Assembly: GCA_002753505.1 (NCBI GenBank)
Contig: PEAG01000004.1
Coordinates: 1-47,784 of the forward strand
Length of the DNA: 47,784 bases
Origin: Magnetococcales bacterium HCHbin5
GTDB lineage: Bacteria > Pseudomonadota > Magnetococcia > Magnetococcales > Magnetaquicoccaceae
Reading direction: 5' to 3'
Shown: one piece after another, positions 17,043 through 26,046 of the stretch
Layout: every line of letters starts with the position of its first letter
Numbering within the stretch: the stretch's first letter is position 1
The notes under the pieces: generated by a model
What the model was told of the DNA's origin: nothing
What the model saw: only the letters and a program-made list of their open reading frames with translations
The model's database searches: none
Program-made: the position numbers and the translations under genes

Positions 17043-19486
17043 GTTGTTACCATTGCGGACTGCCTGTACCCCCGGATATGGCCCCTACAAAGGAGGGATT
17101 GCTCTTTTGCTGTGGGGGTTGCCTGGGGGCGTGGCAACTGATTCAGGGCATGGGGTTGGCCGATTATTATCAACGCCGCACCGGGGATTCCGTGGGTATG
17201 CAGCCCCAGGGCACGGATTCGGTTGCCCTGCAAGCCTTTGATGATCCCCTCTACCAAAGCCGGGTGGTACGGCAACGGGAGGGTTCCCATGAGGTCTGCC
17301 TGATGGTGGATGGCATCCATTGCGCGGCCTGTATTTGGCTGAATGAGCAGATCCTGCGCCAGTTGCCCGGTGTGGAGGAGGTATGGATCAACTTTGCCAC
17401 CCATCGTGCCCAGGTGCGTTGGGATCCCAGCCGGCTCTCCCTGTCAGACATTATCGGCACCGTTCGTCGCATCGGCTATCAGGCCGAACCCTATGACCCC
17501 AGCCAAAGCGAACAGGGCCGCAGTCGGAAAGACAAGGCTTTGCTGGCCAGACTGGGGGTGGCGGCCTTCGGGGCGGCCAACGTCATGTTTATCGCTGTTG
17601 CCCTGTATGCCGGCTATTTCCAGGGCATGGAACGGGATGCCAAGCAGTTTTTTCACTGGATCTCCCTGCTGCTGGCCACCCCCGTCATCCTTTTCAGCGG
17701 CGGGGTTTTCGTGCGTGGGGCCTGGAACGGTCTGCGCATGGGACACCTGAACATGGATCTGCCCATTGCCCTGGGGGCCTGGGTCACGTACGGCTACAGC
17801 GTGGTGGTGACCTTGCGTCAGAGTGGCGAGGTCTATTTTGATTCGGTGACCATGTTTCTGTTCGTGTTGCTGACCGGGCGATTTTTGGAGTCGGTGGCCC
17901 GCAGCAAGGCGGCGGCCGCCATGGAGCGGTTGCTCAACCTGGAGCCACGTCAGGCATTGGTCCTGCGGGAGGGGGTGCAATACACCATCCCGGTGCGTGA
18001 GGTGCGGTTGGGGGAACAGGTATTGGTCAAGCCGGGAGAACGTATCCCGGTGGATGGAACCCTCGTCAGCGGCTGTACCAGTGTCGATGAATCGCTGCTT
18101 ACCGGCGAATCGCTGCCGGTGAGCAAAAAAGCGGGAGATGCCTTGATCGGCGGCAGCTTGAACCTGGATGGTGCCATTACTCTGACCGCCGTCCGGGTGG
18201 GAGATGACACCGCTCTGGTCCGCATTCTGCGCCTGGTGGAAAGAGCCCAGGGGGAGCGTCCTCCCATTCAGGGGATGGCGGATCGGGTTGCGGCCCGTTT
18301 CGTGGCTGTTGTTTTATCTTTGGCGGCCATTACCCTGGCCTTCTGGTTGTGGTGGGATCCCGCCCAGGCGTTGGAAAATGCCGTTGCTGTTCTCATCATC
18401 ACCTGTCCTTGCGCCCTGGGATTGGCGGCCCCGGTCGCCATGACGGTGGCCATGGGGGCCGCAGCCCGTCAGGGCATCCTGGTCAAAAATGGCGAGACCC
18501 TGGAACGGCTGCAAAAAGTCACCTGCACGGTTTTGGACAAAACGGGTGTTGTGACAATGGGGGTTCCCCGGGTGGAGTGCCTCCTGCCGGTGGCGGGAAT
18601 GGACGAGAGGCATCTGTTATCCACGGCGGCGGCGGTGGAACAGTATTCCGAGCATCCCTTGGGGCGGGCCATTTTTCGAGCCTTTCAGGAACGGGATTGG
18701 GGTACGGCGGAGCAACTGGAGCAGGTCAGGAATGTGCCGGGTTTGGGGCTGGAGGCCTACCGGCAAGGGCAACTGTTGCGGGTGGGCCGGGCGGAGTTTG
18801 TCCTGGGTGGGGGAGCGGGGCCGTTGCCTGTGCCGCAGGAGGATCCCGATCATCCCCTCACCTGGACGGCGTGCGGGGAGGCGGGGCGGTTGCTGGGTTG
18901 GATCGGGTTGGGGGATACCCCCAAGGCCAATGCGGCAGAGGTGGTGGCAGCCTTGGCGCAGATGGGGTTGTCAACCCTGCTGTTGTCGGGGGATCGCCAG
19001 GGGGTTGTGGCCCATATGGGTCGTTTGATCGGTGTCGAGCGGGTGATCAGTGATGTATTGCCGGAGGGCAAAGAGCAGGTCATTGCCCAGTTGCAGCAGG
19101 CGGGGGAGATGACGGCCATGGTGGGGGATGGGGTGAATGATGCCCCGGCCTTGGCGCGGGCCGATGTCGCGCTGGTGGTGGCCAACGCGGCGGATTTGGC
19201 GGTCTCGGTGGCGGATGTCATTTTGCTGAACCGGGATTTATACTCTGTGGTACGGGTATTCCTGTTGGCACGGCGGACGGTACGGATTATTCGTCAGAAT
19301 TATATGTTTTCCATCTGTTATAATCTACTGGCCATCCCTTTGGCCATGAGTGGTTTGGTGGCTCCGATTGTTGCGGCCATTGCCATGCCGCTCTCCAGTC
19401 TGGTGGTGGTGGGCAATGCGTTGCGTCTGCGCCAATGGGAAGGGCCGGAGGCTGCCGGGTACGCTGCGATGGCAGGGAAGAGTTGA
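17039..19486 (+). CDS. ccoI: Copper-translocating P1B-type ATPase CcoI (FixI)
   Basis: An 815-aa P-type ATPase needed to supply copper to the cbb3 oxidase. An N-terminal Cys-rich segment (CYHCG, CCGGC) precedes a heavy-metal-associated domain with GIHCAACIW (about residues 90-100). The actuator motif is TGES, the membrane metal site CPCALG (about 455-460), the phosphorylation site DKTG (about 499), SEHPLG in the nucleotide-binding domain, and [10 protein letters not shown] (about 696-705) in the hinge. About eight helices. Longer than many FixI proteins because of the N-terminal Cys-rich region. Coupled to ccoQ by an ATGA overlap and one base before ccoS. Confidence 0.95.
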   Translation: MSCYHCGLPVPPDMAPTKEGLLFCCGGCLGAWQLIQGMGLADYYQRRTGDSVGMQPQGTDSVALQAFDDPLYQSRVVRQREGSHEVCLMVDGIHCAACIWLNEQILRQLPGVEEVWINFATHRAQVRWDPSRLSLSDIIGTVRRIGYQAEPYDPSQSEQGRSRKDKALLARLGVAAFGAANVMFIAVALYAGYFQGMERDAKQFFHWISLLLATPVILFSGGVFVRGAWNGLRMGHLNMDLPIALGAWVTYGYSVVVTLRQSGEVYFDSVTMFLFVLLTGRFLESVARSKAAAAMERLLNLEPRQALVLREGVQYTIPVREVRLGEQVLVKPGERIPVDGTLVSGCTSVDESLLTGESLPVSKKAGDALIGGSLNLDGAITLTAVRVGDDTALVRILRLVERAQGERPPIQGMADRVAARFVAVVLSLAAITLAFWLWWDPAQALENAVAVLIITCPCALGLAAPVAMTVAMGAAARQGILVKNGETLERLQKVTCTVLDKTGVVTMGVPRVECLLPVAGMDERHLLSTAAAVEQYSEHPLGRAIFRAFQERDWGTAEQLEQVRNVPGLGLEAYRQGQLLRVGRAEFVLGGGAGPLPVPQEDPDHPLTWTACGEAGRLLGWIGLGDTPKANAAEVVAALAQMGLSTLLLSGDRQGVVAHMGRLIGVERVISDVLPEGKEQVIAQLQQAGEMTAMVGDGVNDAPALARADVALVVANAADLAVSVADVILLNRDLYSVVRVFLLARRTVRIIRQNYMFSICYNLLAIPLAMSGLVAPIVAAIAMPLSSLVVVGNALRLRQWEGPEAAGYAAMAGKS

Positions 19487-19487
19487 A

Positions 19488-19682
19488 ATGGATGCGATCT
19501 ATCTGTTATTGCCCCTGGCTCTGTTGTTGGGGACGGGTGCGTTGGCCCTGTTGATCTGGTCGATTCGCCATGGCCAGTTTGATGACATGGAGGGACCGGC
19601 ACAGCGGATACTGTTCGAGGATGATCAGGCGATGATCCCGACCGCTTCCCGGCCCCCTAATGACAAGGGGAAACGGGATTGA
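19488..19682 (+). CDS. ccoS: cbb3 oxidase maturation protein CcoS
   Basis: A 64-aa protein with one N-terminal helix (about 4-24) then SIRHGQFDDMEGPAQRILF, the CcoS signature, and a polar tail. The ATG is one base after the ccoI stop. CcoS acts late in cofactor insertion into the oxidase. Last gene of the assembly operon, followed by a long hairpin. Confidence 0.92.
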   Translation: MDAIYLLLPLALLLGTGALALLIWSIRHGQFDDMEGPAQRILFEDDQAMIPTASRPPNDKGKRD

Positions 19683-19686
19683 CTGC

Positions 19687-19732
19687 CAGGGGCCCCAACG
19701 GGGGACACTACTGTCCCCCGTTGGGGCCCCTG
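19687..19732. terminator. Perfect 21-bp hairpin between convergent operons
   Basis: CAGGGGCCCCAACGGGGGAC plus A pairs perfectly with the facing arm around a CTAC loop. It lies between the ccoS stop (plus strand) and the KAP operon end (minus strand), where a two-way terminator is expected. There is no T-run on either side, so it may be a transcript-end stabiliser. The rest of the gap to 19825 shows nothing. Confidence 0.6.
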
Positions 19733-19825
19733 CGTGTAAGCGGTCGGGCGACGCACGAGCCGATGACGCCTCTGCGACCTGCTGTGTGATACGTTCATGA
19801 TGGCGGTTCCTTGGGGCGAGCAGAA

Positions 19826-21535
19826 TCAAAAACCGTACCTGAGCAGGTTGATTGATATCGACCGTAGGCGTTCCTGACCGGCAGGGATCGATTCCCAGCA
19901 GTGAGGATGGGTCTCGATCTGGTAACGGATGGCTCCCAGGTCGGTGAGCAAGGTCAGCAGGTTGTGATCGGAGGCAAACCTAAAGACATGATGGCCGGCG
20001 GTTGCCATGGCGGTATAGGCGGGATTGTTGAGGGCATTGATAAAGGGGGGCCACCAAGCGGTGTGCAGTACCACTTGGTTGCGAAATTCAAAAAAGGCCA
20101 GCCCCAGTAGGAGTGCCCGTGCCTCGTAGATGAGTTCGGCTTGCGGGGGATTGTCCTCTTTTGAGCGATAGCAAATCCAGTAGGTTCGACAATGGTCGAT
20201 GAGTCGTTCATAAAGGCGGATGTTTTTTAGCATGTTGTAGTTCAGGCATCTGCTCAGGGCGCATTGCAAGTCGCTACGGGTGGCCCATGTTGGCAGTGGC
20301 AGGGGTTCGGTGTCTTCTGGGCAGGCTCGTTTTGTTGGGCATGGCTGTCTTGTCGGTAGTGCTGGATCGGACTTGCGCTCTTCTTTGGGGGGTGGCGTCG
20401 CACAGGTCGGATCGACCTCATGGGGGGCCAAAGCTTTTTGCCAAAGGAGGGAAGCTTCCTGGTCGGTGCTGGTCAATAGGGGCATATTGACCCGCGTCTG
20501 AAAAGCCTGAAGCAGGTAGGTGTCTATGGAATAATCTGGAATGTCTTTGTATTCTTTACGGAACATCTGCTCCATTACAGCTCCGTCCAGTAGCCATAAA
20601 CTGCACATGGGTATAAGCGGGGAGTTTTCCCTGGACGAGAGATGCGTGGCTTTGCCCTTCAACTCCTTCTGTTCCCTCTGGATTGGCTCATCTCCCTGGG
20701 CGAGCTTGGCGACCGTTTGATGCAGCCGCTCGTCAACGCCCTGGTCCAGAAAGAGAAAGTAGCGGAATAGACCATCCAGTATGGCAATGGCTTGTTCCGG
20801 GCGGCATCGGTCGAGATCATCCACAACCACCAGAACACCCAGTTTGCGAGGGTGCTCCCGATTAAGGGGAGGGCAGCCCAAAGTTTTAAAATGCTGCATA
20901 TTGGCAATCTGACCATACAAACACCAGATCAGGAGGCGCAGAAACAGAGGGTGCTCAGGTTGGAGTATGCGCTCACTGAGTTCTGTCGGCGCGGCTTCTG
21001 GGGCAAGCAACTTGTCGTTGATCGCCCACACTGCGCCCTCTTTCATCGCCTGATAGAGATTGAATATATTCTTTATTGATGTTTTGACATCCACTGATTC
21101 CTTAAGCGTTGTCCGGTAAGCCGGAGCAGAATCAGATGATGTTGTCGAGAACGTGCCTCCCAAACCAACCATAATTTGTTCCGCAACCACCGCCAAGTGT
21201 GCCTTGGCTCTCTTCCATCGTACTCCCCCTGAGCCATCCCCATAACTGCTTAGCAGGTCATACAAGAAACTGGCGAGCAATTTTTCTGGGGCCTGTTTGA
21301 CCCCACCGTAAAGCAGCGGGGAAAAATGGATCACCTCATACTGTTCTTTCAACGCTTCACAAATCTTTTTCGCCAGAGTGGTTTTACCACTGCCTGCCGG
21401 TCCAGAGAGCAAAATATTGCGTGAGAAAATGCGGAGATAGTCTTTCTCTTCATTGCTCTTGGGCGCACGGATACACAATTCATCAAGCAGGCGTTGTTCA
21501 AGACCCGACATGTTTACCGCTGACGTGGAAGTCAT
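19826..21535 (-). CDS. KAP-type P-loop NTPase (second of two)
   Basis: A 569-aa predicted soluble NTPase. Walker A GPAGSGKT lies at about 45-52 and Walker B VLVVVDDLDRC at about 233-243; DDLDRC is the signature of KAP-family STAND-like NTPases. Between them are about 180 residues with FSPLLYGGVKQ (in the place of the KAP aromatic strand) and no convincing membrane helix, unlike many KAP proteins. The C-terminal 200 residues are helical, with a Pro/Glu-rich linker (about 385-410). The start overlaps the stop of the 689-aa gene (ATGA). Last gene of the three-gene unit; specific function unknown. Confidence 0.85.
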   Translation of the reverse strand: MTSTSAVNMSGLEQRLLDELCIRAPKSNEEKDYLRIFSRNILLSGPAGSGKTTLAKKICEALKEQYEVIHFSPLLYGGVKQAPEKLLASFLYDLLSSYGDGSGGVRWKRAKAHLAVVAEQIMVGLGGTFSTTSSDSAPAYRTTLKESVDVKTSIKNIFNLYQAMKEGAVWAINDKLLAPEAAPTELSERILQPEHPLFLRLLIWCLYGQIANMQHFKTLGCPPLNREHPRKLGVLVVVDDLDRCRPEQAIAILDGLFRYFLFLDQGVDERLHQTVAKLAQGDEPIQREQKELKGKATHLSSRENSPLIPMCSLWLLDGAVMEQMFRKEYKDIPDYSIDTYLLQAFQTRVNMPLLTSTDQEASLLWQKALAPHEVDPTCATPPPKEERKSDPALPTRQPCPTKRACPEDTEPLPLPTWATRSDLQCALSRCLNYNMLKNIRLYERLIDHCRTYWICYRSKEDNPPQAELIYEARALLLGLAFFEFRNQVVLHTAWWPPFINALNNPAYTAMATAGHHVFRFASDHNLLTLLTDLGAIRYQIETHPHCWESIPAGQERLRSISINLLRYGF

Positions 21536-23601
21536 GTTGGTTCTCCCGGTGGTGAGTTTTGCTCCCCTGTTTGTCCAGGCTCAAGTGGAGGCAGACCACA
21601 GATGAGGCGGGCATCGCTGTCCATTTTTTTCCAGAGTTCTCTCGGCCAGTTCATGGCATCGGTAAAGCTTTCGCAGGTTGTTATCGGCTCGAAGTCACTG
21701 CCAAAGATGGCCAAGAAAAGTTTGGGTTCATTCAGCTCTTCTTGGCTGTGCAACCAGCTTAAAAAGTCCTTCACCAACGATGACTCATCATGAAACTTGG
21801 CTATCAGACTCTCTGCCATTTTGTCCGCGTTGTTTGGACATGGTCCCAGACCAAATTTTTCCCACACCCGAGTTACTCTCTCAACCCACTTTGAAATCAC
21901 AGCACCCTCCTGACTCTCGACGATCAGGCTTAAGGCTGCCAGGGCACACAAGGCAAGTCTTTCCACTCGATTAGCCAGATCGTATCTGGCTAATGCCACC
22001 ATGACTTGGGTAAAGATTTGCGATGAATAGGATTGATTCGACAGTATGAATGCCTTAAACCCCAACAGATGACGACTCAGCCTCACTCCGGCTATCTCGC
22101 CGAGAGCCCTGATTGCGGATTGGCCCACCGCGTTATTGGCAATCAATTTGACGATCTGTAGAAAACCGTCTTTTTGTTTAAGATCTTGTCGATATTTTGG
22201 GCACCCTTCATCAAACTCTGCGACTCTCCAGAAGGGCAACAGAATGGCGGTGCGCTCATTGAGGAGGGTAGGATCCCGCAACATCTGGTCCAGAGAGGCG
22301 TCCAGGCGCAGAATGATCTGCTTACTGCTACTTTCTTCGTAGAGATCCTGCATGATATAAGGTGCCAGTCGTTGTACCGTCTCTCGGATTGCTGGAATGT
22401 GTTCTGCCCCCTTGTCGGGTGGAATACGAACACGAAGCAGGTTTATCTGACGACGAAATTCTTGGAGCGGATCCGACTGACTGGCATCTCCAGAAAGTGC
22501 CTTGATCCGTTCTTCGGCGATCTTTCTGGTATTGCCTGCAAACGAGGGGTGTTTGGCAAGATCCTGGAGCTTGTTGTCGTCGGCTAAACAGCCCAGGAGG
22601 AATTCGGCATAGGAGTTACAGACCACGACTGTGCCTCCCCGGTGCAATGCCGCTTCAAAAAAAGCTGCCGCCAGGGGTTCTTCACCCCGCAAACCATCCA
22701 GGAGTATGCCCAGGTTGGCGAGAGAGATAGCAACCTTGTTGGTCTTGCTCATGACCCTCAGGTGGTTCGGAAATATGTGTTGGCCATACTCCTCCAGAAT
22801 GTCACGCGCGCGCAATTTGTTCTCGGAGTCTTCCCGTATACTGTCATCCAACTGGGAGATTTTTTCATCGGGATCCCCAGTAAATTTCCTGCCGAAATGC
22901 TTCTTGCAGAATGCATCGAAAGCACCCTCCCACTCATTCGTCCGAGCTTCATTCTGGACTTTGTTGACCGGAGAATCGGGATAGGGTCCAGCGAGCAGAA
23001 TATCCTGGATGCTGTCGGTTGGGGAATCGCCGTGAGGTTTGGCAAGCGGATCCGGGGTTGTCAGGAGAAAGAGCAGGAAATGTTGTTCCTTGGGTTTGCG
23101 CGGCCAAACGTCATAAGCACTATAAGGCATGCCGTTTGCTTTGAGAATCCCGTCCAGTTGATCCACAAAATAGCGGTCTGCCACGCCAAAAAGATTCACC
23201 TGAACCAGCTTGGTCATGTGATGGCTTATGAGGCGTAACTGCTCAAATCCCAACTTGTTCTTTCTCTCCAGTTCATTCAACCAGGGAAAATTTTGTTCTC
23301 GCAGTTCTGTCAAGAACCCCTCCTGAGAGGAACCCATTAGTACATGGCGGAACCAACTCTTGACCTGACGCAAAGTAAGATAGGGGGCTACTTTGCTGAT
23401 CTCAGGAGCAACAGCCCATCCCTTTTCTTGTTTATTCCAAACCAAAATTTTTTCAATAAGCTCATAAGTACGAGATGGCTTTCCCCCAAGGTATTTGCCT
23501 GGTGTGGAAGTGTTGTCGGAGCTGTCTTCAACCTGTTTTTTCGCCTGATCCTGGACAGGTCCAGTGTTTTTTTCAGTGTCTGCGAGTGGTTCTTGTGGCA
23601 T
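21532..23601 (-). CDS. Large uncharacterised protein between two KAP NTPases
   Basis: I do not recognise this 689-aa protein. It has no signal peptide, membrane helix or enzyme motif that I can see. Residues 1-40 are polar and probably disordered. Residues 40-190 contain a compact helical region (RTYELIEKILVWN, YLTLRQVKSWFRHVL). The rest is mostly helical, with HEAT/ARM-like stretches around 500-570 (VGQSAIRALGEIAGVRL). The tail is Pro/Gly-rich. GGAG lies seven bases before the start. The stop overlaps the downstream KAP gene, and the upstream KAP gene ends 12 bases before it. Coupling to two NTPases suggests it is their partner, sensor or scaffold; that is inference from position. Confidence 0.75.
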   Translation of the reverse strand: MPQEPLADTEKNTGPVQDQAKKQVEDSSDNTSTPGKYLGGKPSRTYELIEKILVWNKQEKGWAVAPEISKVAPYLTLRQVKSWFRHVLMGSSQEGFLTELREQNFPWLNELERKNKLGFEQLRLISHHMTKLVQVNLFGVADRYFVDQLDGILKANGMPYSAYDVWPRKPKEQHFLLFLLTTPDPLAKPHGDSPTDSIQDILLAGPYPDSPVNKVQNEARTNEWEGAFDAFCKKHFGRKFTGDPDEKISQLDDSIREDSENKLRARDILEEYGQHIFPNHLRVMSKTNKVAISLANLGILLDGLRGEEPLAAAFFEAALHRGGTVVVCNSYAEFLLGCLADDNKLQDLAKHPSFAGNTRKIAEERIKALSGDASQSDPLQEFRRQINLLRVRIPPDKGAEHIPAIRETVQRLAPYIMQDLYEESSSKQIILRLDASLDQMLRDPTLLNERTAILLPFWRVAEFDEGCPKYRQDLKQKDGFLQIVKLIANNAVGQSAIRALGEIAGVRLSRHLLGFKAFILSNQSYSSQIFTQVMVALARYDLANRVERLALCALAALSLIVESQEGAVISKWVERVTRVWEKFGLGPCPNNADKMAESLIAKFHDESSLVKDFLSWLHSQEELNEPKLFLAIFGSDFEPITTCESFTDAMNWPRELWKKMDSDARLICGLPPLEPGQTGEQNSPPGEPT

Positions 23602-23613
23602 TTCTTTACTCCG

Positions 23614-24933
23614 TTATGATTCCTGTCGCAGGTTATCATGTCTCCTGTCGGAGGATTTGTTTTTCAAGTCTTCTTCGGTGATGTGCCCTAACATGACAGC
23701 TAGAAACAGCGTAAAATAGTTATTTCCAAGAAGTTTCACTAATCCGGAGCTGTTTCTTCCAGGATCGTACGATTGCAGTTCCTCCCTGAGAGAGGGTGGG
23801 CAGTCTGGATGGTTGGAGACATACCTGTCCGCGTACGCATGGAGTAACCGTCGAATATTTTGTGCATGGCTTGGTGCATCACGTTCGATCTGGTCCACGA
23901 GGTCTTGTTGTGCATTCGCAACAGCGTCTCCCATTCCTGGCAAATTGACTTGCAGGGCGATATACTTACGCAAGGCAGAGGCGGGGGAATAGGCGGTTTG
24001 TGTGCCGTTTCTTGTTTCGCTGCCAGCCTTGTCCCCGAATCCATGGCCGTGACACTCCATCCACTGTTTGGCCCCGACGGCCATGATTTCCTCGTCGCAA
24101 GCCAGCACAAAGTGGACCCGTTCCACCCCACCGAACCGCAGCAATAGACGGATGACATGATAAGGTACAAACTTCTGGCAGCGGTCCAGGTCGTCCAGGA
24201 ATACCACCAAATGACGGGGATGGGGGAAGTTGCCCTTCAAAAGTTCTTTTATGCCCTGTTCCAGTTGGACCGCTTGCAAAACCCGTTCTGGCGTGGTGGC
24301 TCCGGGCAGGCTGCTGCGGCGAGGCTCCTCTCGACACTCTTTTTGAGTATTGTCCGGGGGGGGCTTCTTGGCAGTATCGAAGGCACAGGGGCTGGATTGG
24401 CCGTTGGTGTGGGCGTACATGGCCTTGTCGAGTTCCCATATCTCTCTGACATGGGTTTGCCACTCCGGGTTAACTGTGCCGTATCCCTCACCGGCCAGTT
24501 TGTTTACGATGGCGGCCATGACCAGGGCATGTGTCAACGCAGGTGTTGTACCGGTCAGGGAGGGCATGTCAAGCCACAGGGTTTGGAACTGTCCCTCCTC
24601 TTCTGCCATATCCAGCCTGTTTTTCAATCGCCGCAGCAAAGAGGTTTTTCCGGTGCCATATTCAGCGGATACCATGATGTTATAAGGGCTTTTTGTTCTC
24701 CGAAAAGACTGGACTATCTCCTCCAGAAGTTGCAGTCTGGCAGGTTGTACGGCAGTTTCCCCCCCCCGGCCAGCCTCGGCGGTGGTTCCAATATCTGATG
24801 GATGGGACGGGGAAACCAATCCCCACTTTAAGGCCCAAAGCAGGTCGACCGGAGGCTCACCCTCTGTCTCTCCCTGCCCAAGCGGGGATTCGGAGAGAAA
24901 CTGCATCAACTCTTCCGGATAGTCATTGTTCAT
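23614..24933 (-). CDS. KAP-type P-loop NTPase (first of two)
   Basis: A 439-aa protein with Walker A AEYGTGKTS (about 90-98), matching the KAP form G-x-W/Y-G-x-GKTS, and Walker B LVVFLDDLDRC (about 240-250). FVLACDEEIM follows, where KAP proteins have a sensor strand. The region between Walker A and B includes a Pro/Ser-rich insert (about 180-215) and no clear membrane helix. An acidic N-terminal segment (about 1-60) precedes the fold. It differs in length and sequence from the downstream KAP NTPase, so they are not a recent duplication. First gene of the unit; candidate promoter and dyad lie just upstream. Confidence 0.85.
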   Translation of the reverse strand: MNNDYPEELMQFLSESPLGQGETEGEPPVDLLWALKWGLVSPSHPSDIGTTAEAGRGGETAVQPARLQLLEEIVQSFRRTKSPYNIMVSAEYGTGKTSLLRRLKNRLDMAEEEGQFQTLWLDMPSLTGTTPALTHALVMAAIVNKLAGEGYGTVNPEWQTHVREIWELDKAMYAHTNGQSSPCAFDTAKKPPPDNTQKECREEPRRSSLPGATTPERVLQAVQLEQGIKELLKGNFPHPRHLVVFLDDLDRCQKFVPYHVIRLLLRFGGVERVHFVLACDEEIMAVGAKQWMECHGHGFGDKAGSETRNGTQTAYSPASALRKYIALQVNLPGMGDAVANAQQDLVDQIERDAPSHAQNIRRLLHAYADRYVSNHPDCPPSLREELQSYDPGRNSSGLVKLLGNNYFTLFLAVMLGHITEEDLKNKSSDRRHDNLRQES

Positions 24934-25227
24934 GGCAAGAAAACCCCTTATTGGTTTTAAAGAGGGAACATATTAGATTTCAAACTGTTTTGAATGGCCC
25001 CTAAGAACAATTAATATTTTATATTTATTGCCACTCTTCCTTACCCACCCGTAAAAAGCAGCTTGCCTCCCGGATTGACTGGGTAAAGAAATATAGGTAT
25101 CAGATAAAGAGGACGGGAACGGTATCTGAGTCGTCAGAATATACCAAGCATCCTGATGGCCTAACGGAACCGCGCCAGCAGACCAAAACACGCTAAAACC
25201 ATTTCCATCTCAACCGCAGGAAGGCCT
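24934..25227. promoter_or_regulatory. AT-rich region upstream of the KAP operon
   Basis: Non-coding and clearly AT-richer than its surroundings (for example AATTAATATTTTATATTTATTG at about 25010-25032, over 20 bases in part). A minus-strand TAATAT (24975-24970) could be a -10 box, with the dyad at 24979-24994 directly upstream. No good -35 box was found. A 72-codon minus frame at 24973-25191 lacks support. Confidence 0.45.
24979..24994. promoter_or_regulatory. Candidate operator dyad for the KAP operon
   Basis: TTCAAACTGTTTTGAA is a perfect 6-bp inverted repeat with a 4-base spacer, about 46-61 bases upstream of the first KAP start and next to the possible -10 box. No regulator gene is adjacent, and a 12-base dyad in AT-rich DNA can arise by chance. 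Confidence 0.35.
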
Positions 25228-25620
25228 TGATCATCGTTTCGGCCATTATGTCATGGGGTCCAGGGCGAAGCCCTGGGACTTTGCTTTTGGTGCGCCTGTC
25301 ACGATAAGCCGGCGCGCCTTTGAAGCCTGGCGTGTGGATTGGCGCGGCTTTTTGCGCCAATCCACACACCTTCTTAATGGTTGTTGATGGCTGGCAAAAC
25401 ACCAAAAACGTGGTTTCCAGACGCCAGCTTGTCTATCGGGCTACCGCCATCCAGGAGTCTGTCCCTGCGGGGTAGGCGTTGTGCGCGCTGCGCAAATTTC
25501 CTGCGGGAATTTGCTTTGGTGAAGCGCGTTCCATACCATGGCTTTGCCCTGGACCCACTAGGGGGGGTGCCCTTGGACCTGTAATACCTAGTAATCATTT
25601 TGGACGGGCAGAATCACCGA
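25228..25620. repeat. Diverged copy 4 of the hairpin-rich repeat
   Basis: The right arm (about 25436-25560) matches the arm found in copies 1-3 at reduced identity: GGGCTACCGCCATCCAGGAG, CCTGCGGGGTAGGCG and a CAAATTTCCTGCGGGAATTTG hairpin. The outer parts form an inverted pair of their own: GGGTCCAGGGCGAAGCCCTGG at left (about 25256-25276) and GGCTTTGCCCTGGACCC at right (about 25540-25557). It seems to be an older, decayed member of the family. Confidence 0.65.
25332..25367. repeat. Perfect 14-bp hairpin inside copy 4
   Basis: GTGTGGATTGGCGC and GCGCCAATCCACAC flank an 8-base loop GGCTTTTT. No gene ends here, so it is more likely part of the repeat than a gene terminator. I saw no match elsewhere in the window. 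Confidence 0.6.
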
Positions 25621-25941
25621 TGGACAAAACGATGATCAAGACCCACAGGAATACGATAAACTAATTTAATTTATCATGTCAAGAGATCTGGTTGATCGTT
25701 TTAAATTTGTTTTTTTCGATCAACAAGGTGTTCAAATCGTAATATTTGTCCGATTTTTTTCAGAAATGTAATGTTTTATAAAATAACCGGTTTTGACAAG
25801 ATGCGAACAGACTTGCGCTGTTGTTGCACGATCCCCATGCCCCGTTTTTTCGAGATGTCGGAAGTTTTTCGGACTCGTAACAGCTTGGAGATCAAGCGGG
25901 CAAACCGGCTGGACGCATAGAGGGGGAGGTTGGGTAGAGGG
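25621..25941. other. Gene-free spacer before tRNA-Gln
   Basis: AT-rich DNA to about 25800, then mixed composition. In the minus direction it follows the tRNA 3' end. No terminator, tRNA-end duplication (att-like repeat) or gene was recognised. Confidence 0.5.
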
Positions 25942-26016
25942 TGGCTGGGCCGCCAGGATTCGAACCTGGGGATACCGGAATCAAAATCCGGGGCCTTACC
26001 GCTTGGCGACGGCCCA
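25942..26016 (-). tRNA. tRNA-Gln (anticodon TTG), CCA encoded
   Basis: Read on the minus strand, the acceptor stem TGGGCCG pairs with CGGCCCA, the discriminator is G, and CCA is encoded at 25944-25942. The anticodon stem CCGGA/TCCGG encloses TTTTGAT, giving anticodon TTG. The T arm contains GGTTCGAATCC. Total 75 nt with CCA. Confidence 0.95.
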
Positions 26017-26046
26017 TCATCTCAAGGCTGCCCTTATACCAGATTT

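Noticed and set aside
24973-25191. 72-codon minus-strand frame upstream of the KAP operon
   Set aside because: No ribosome site, AT-rich promoter-like DNA, and no family resemblance.
25942-26016. tRNA-Gln as an attachment site for an integrated island
   Set aside because: No direct repeat of the tRNA 3' end and no integrase seen between 19680 and 26050.
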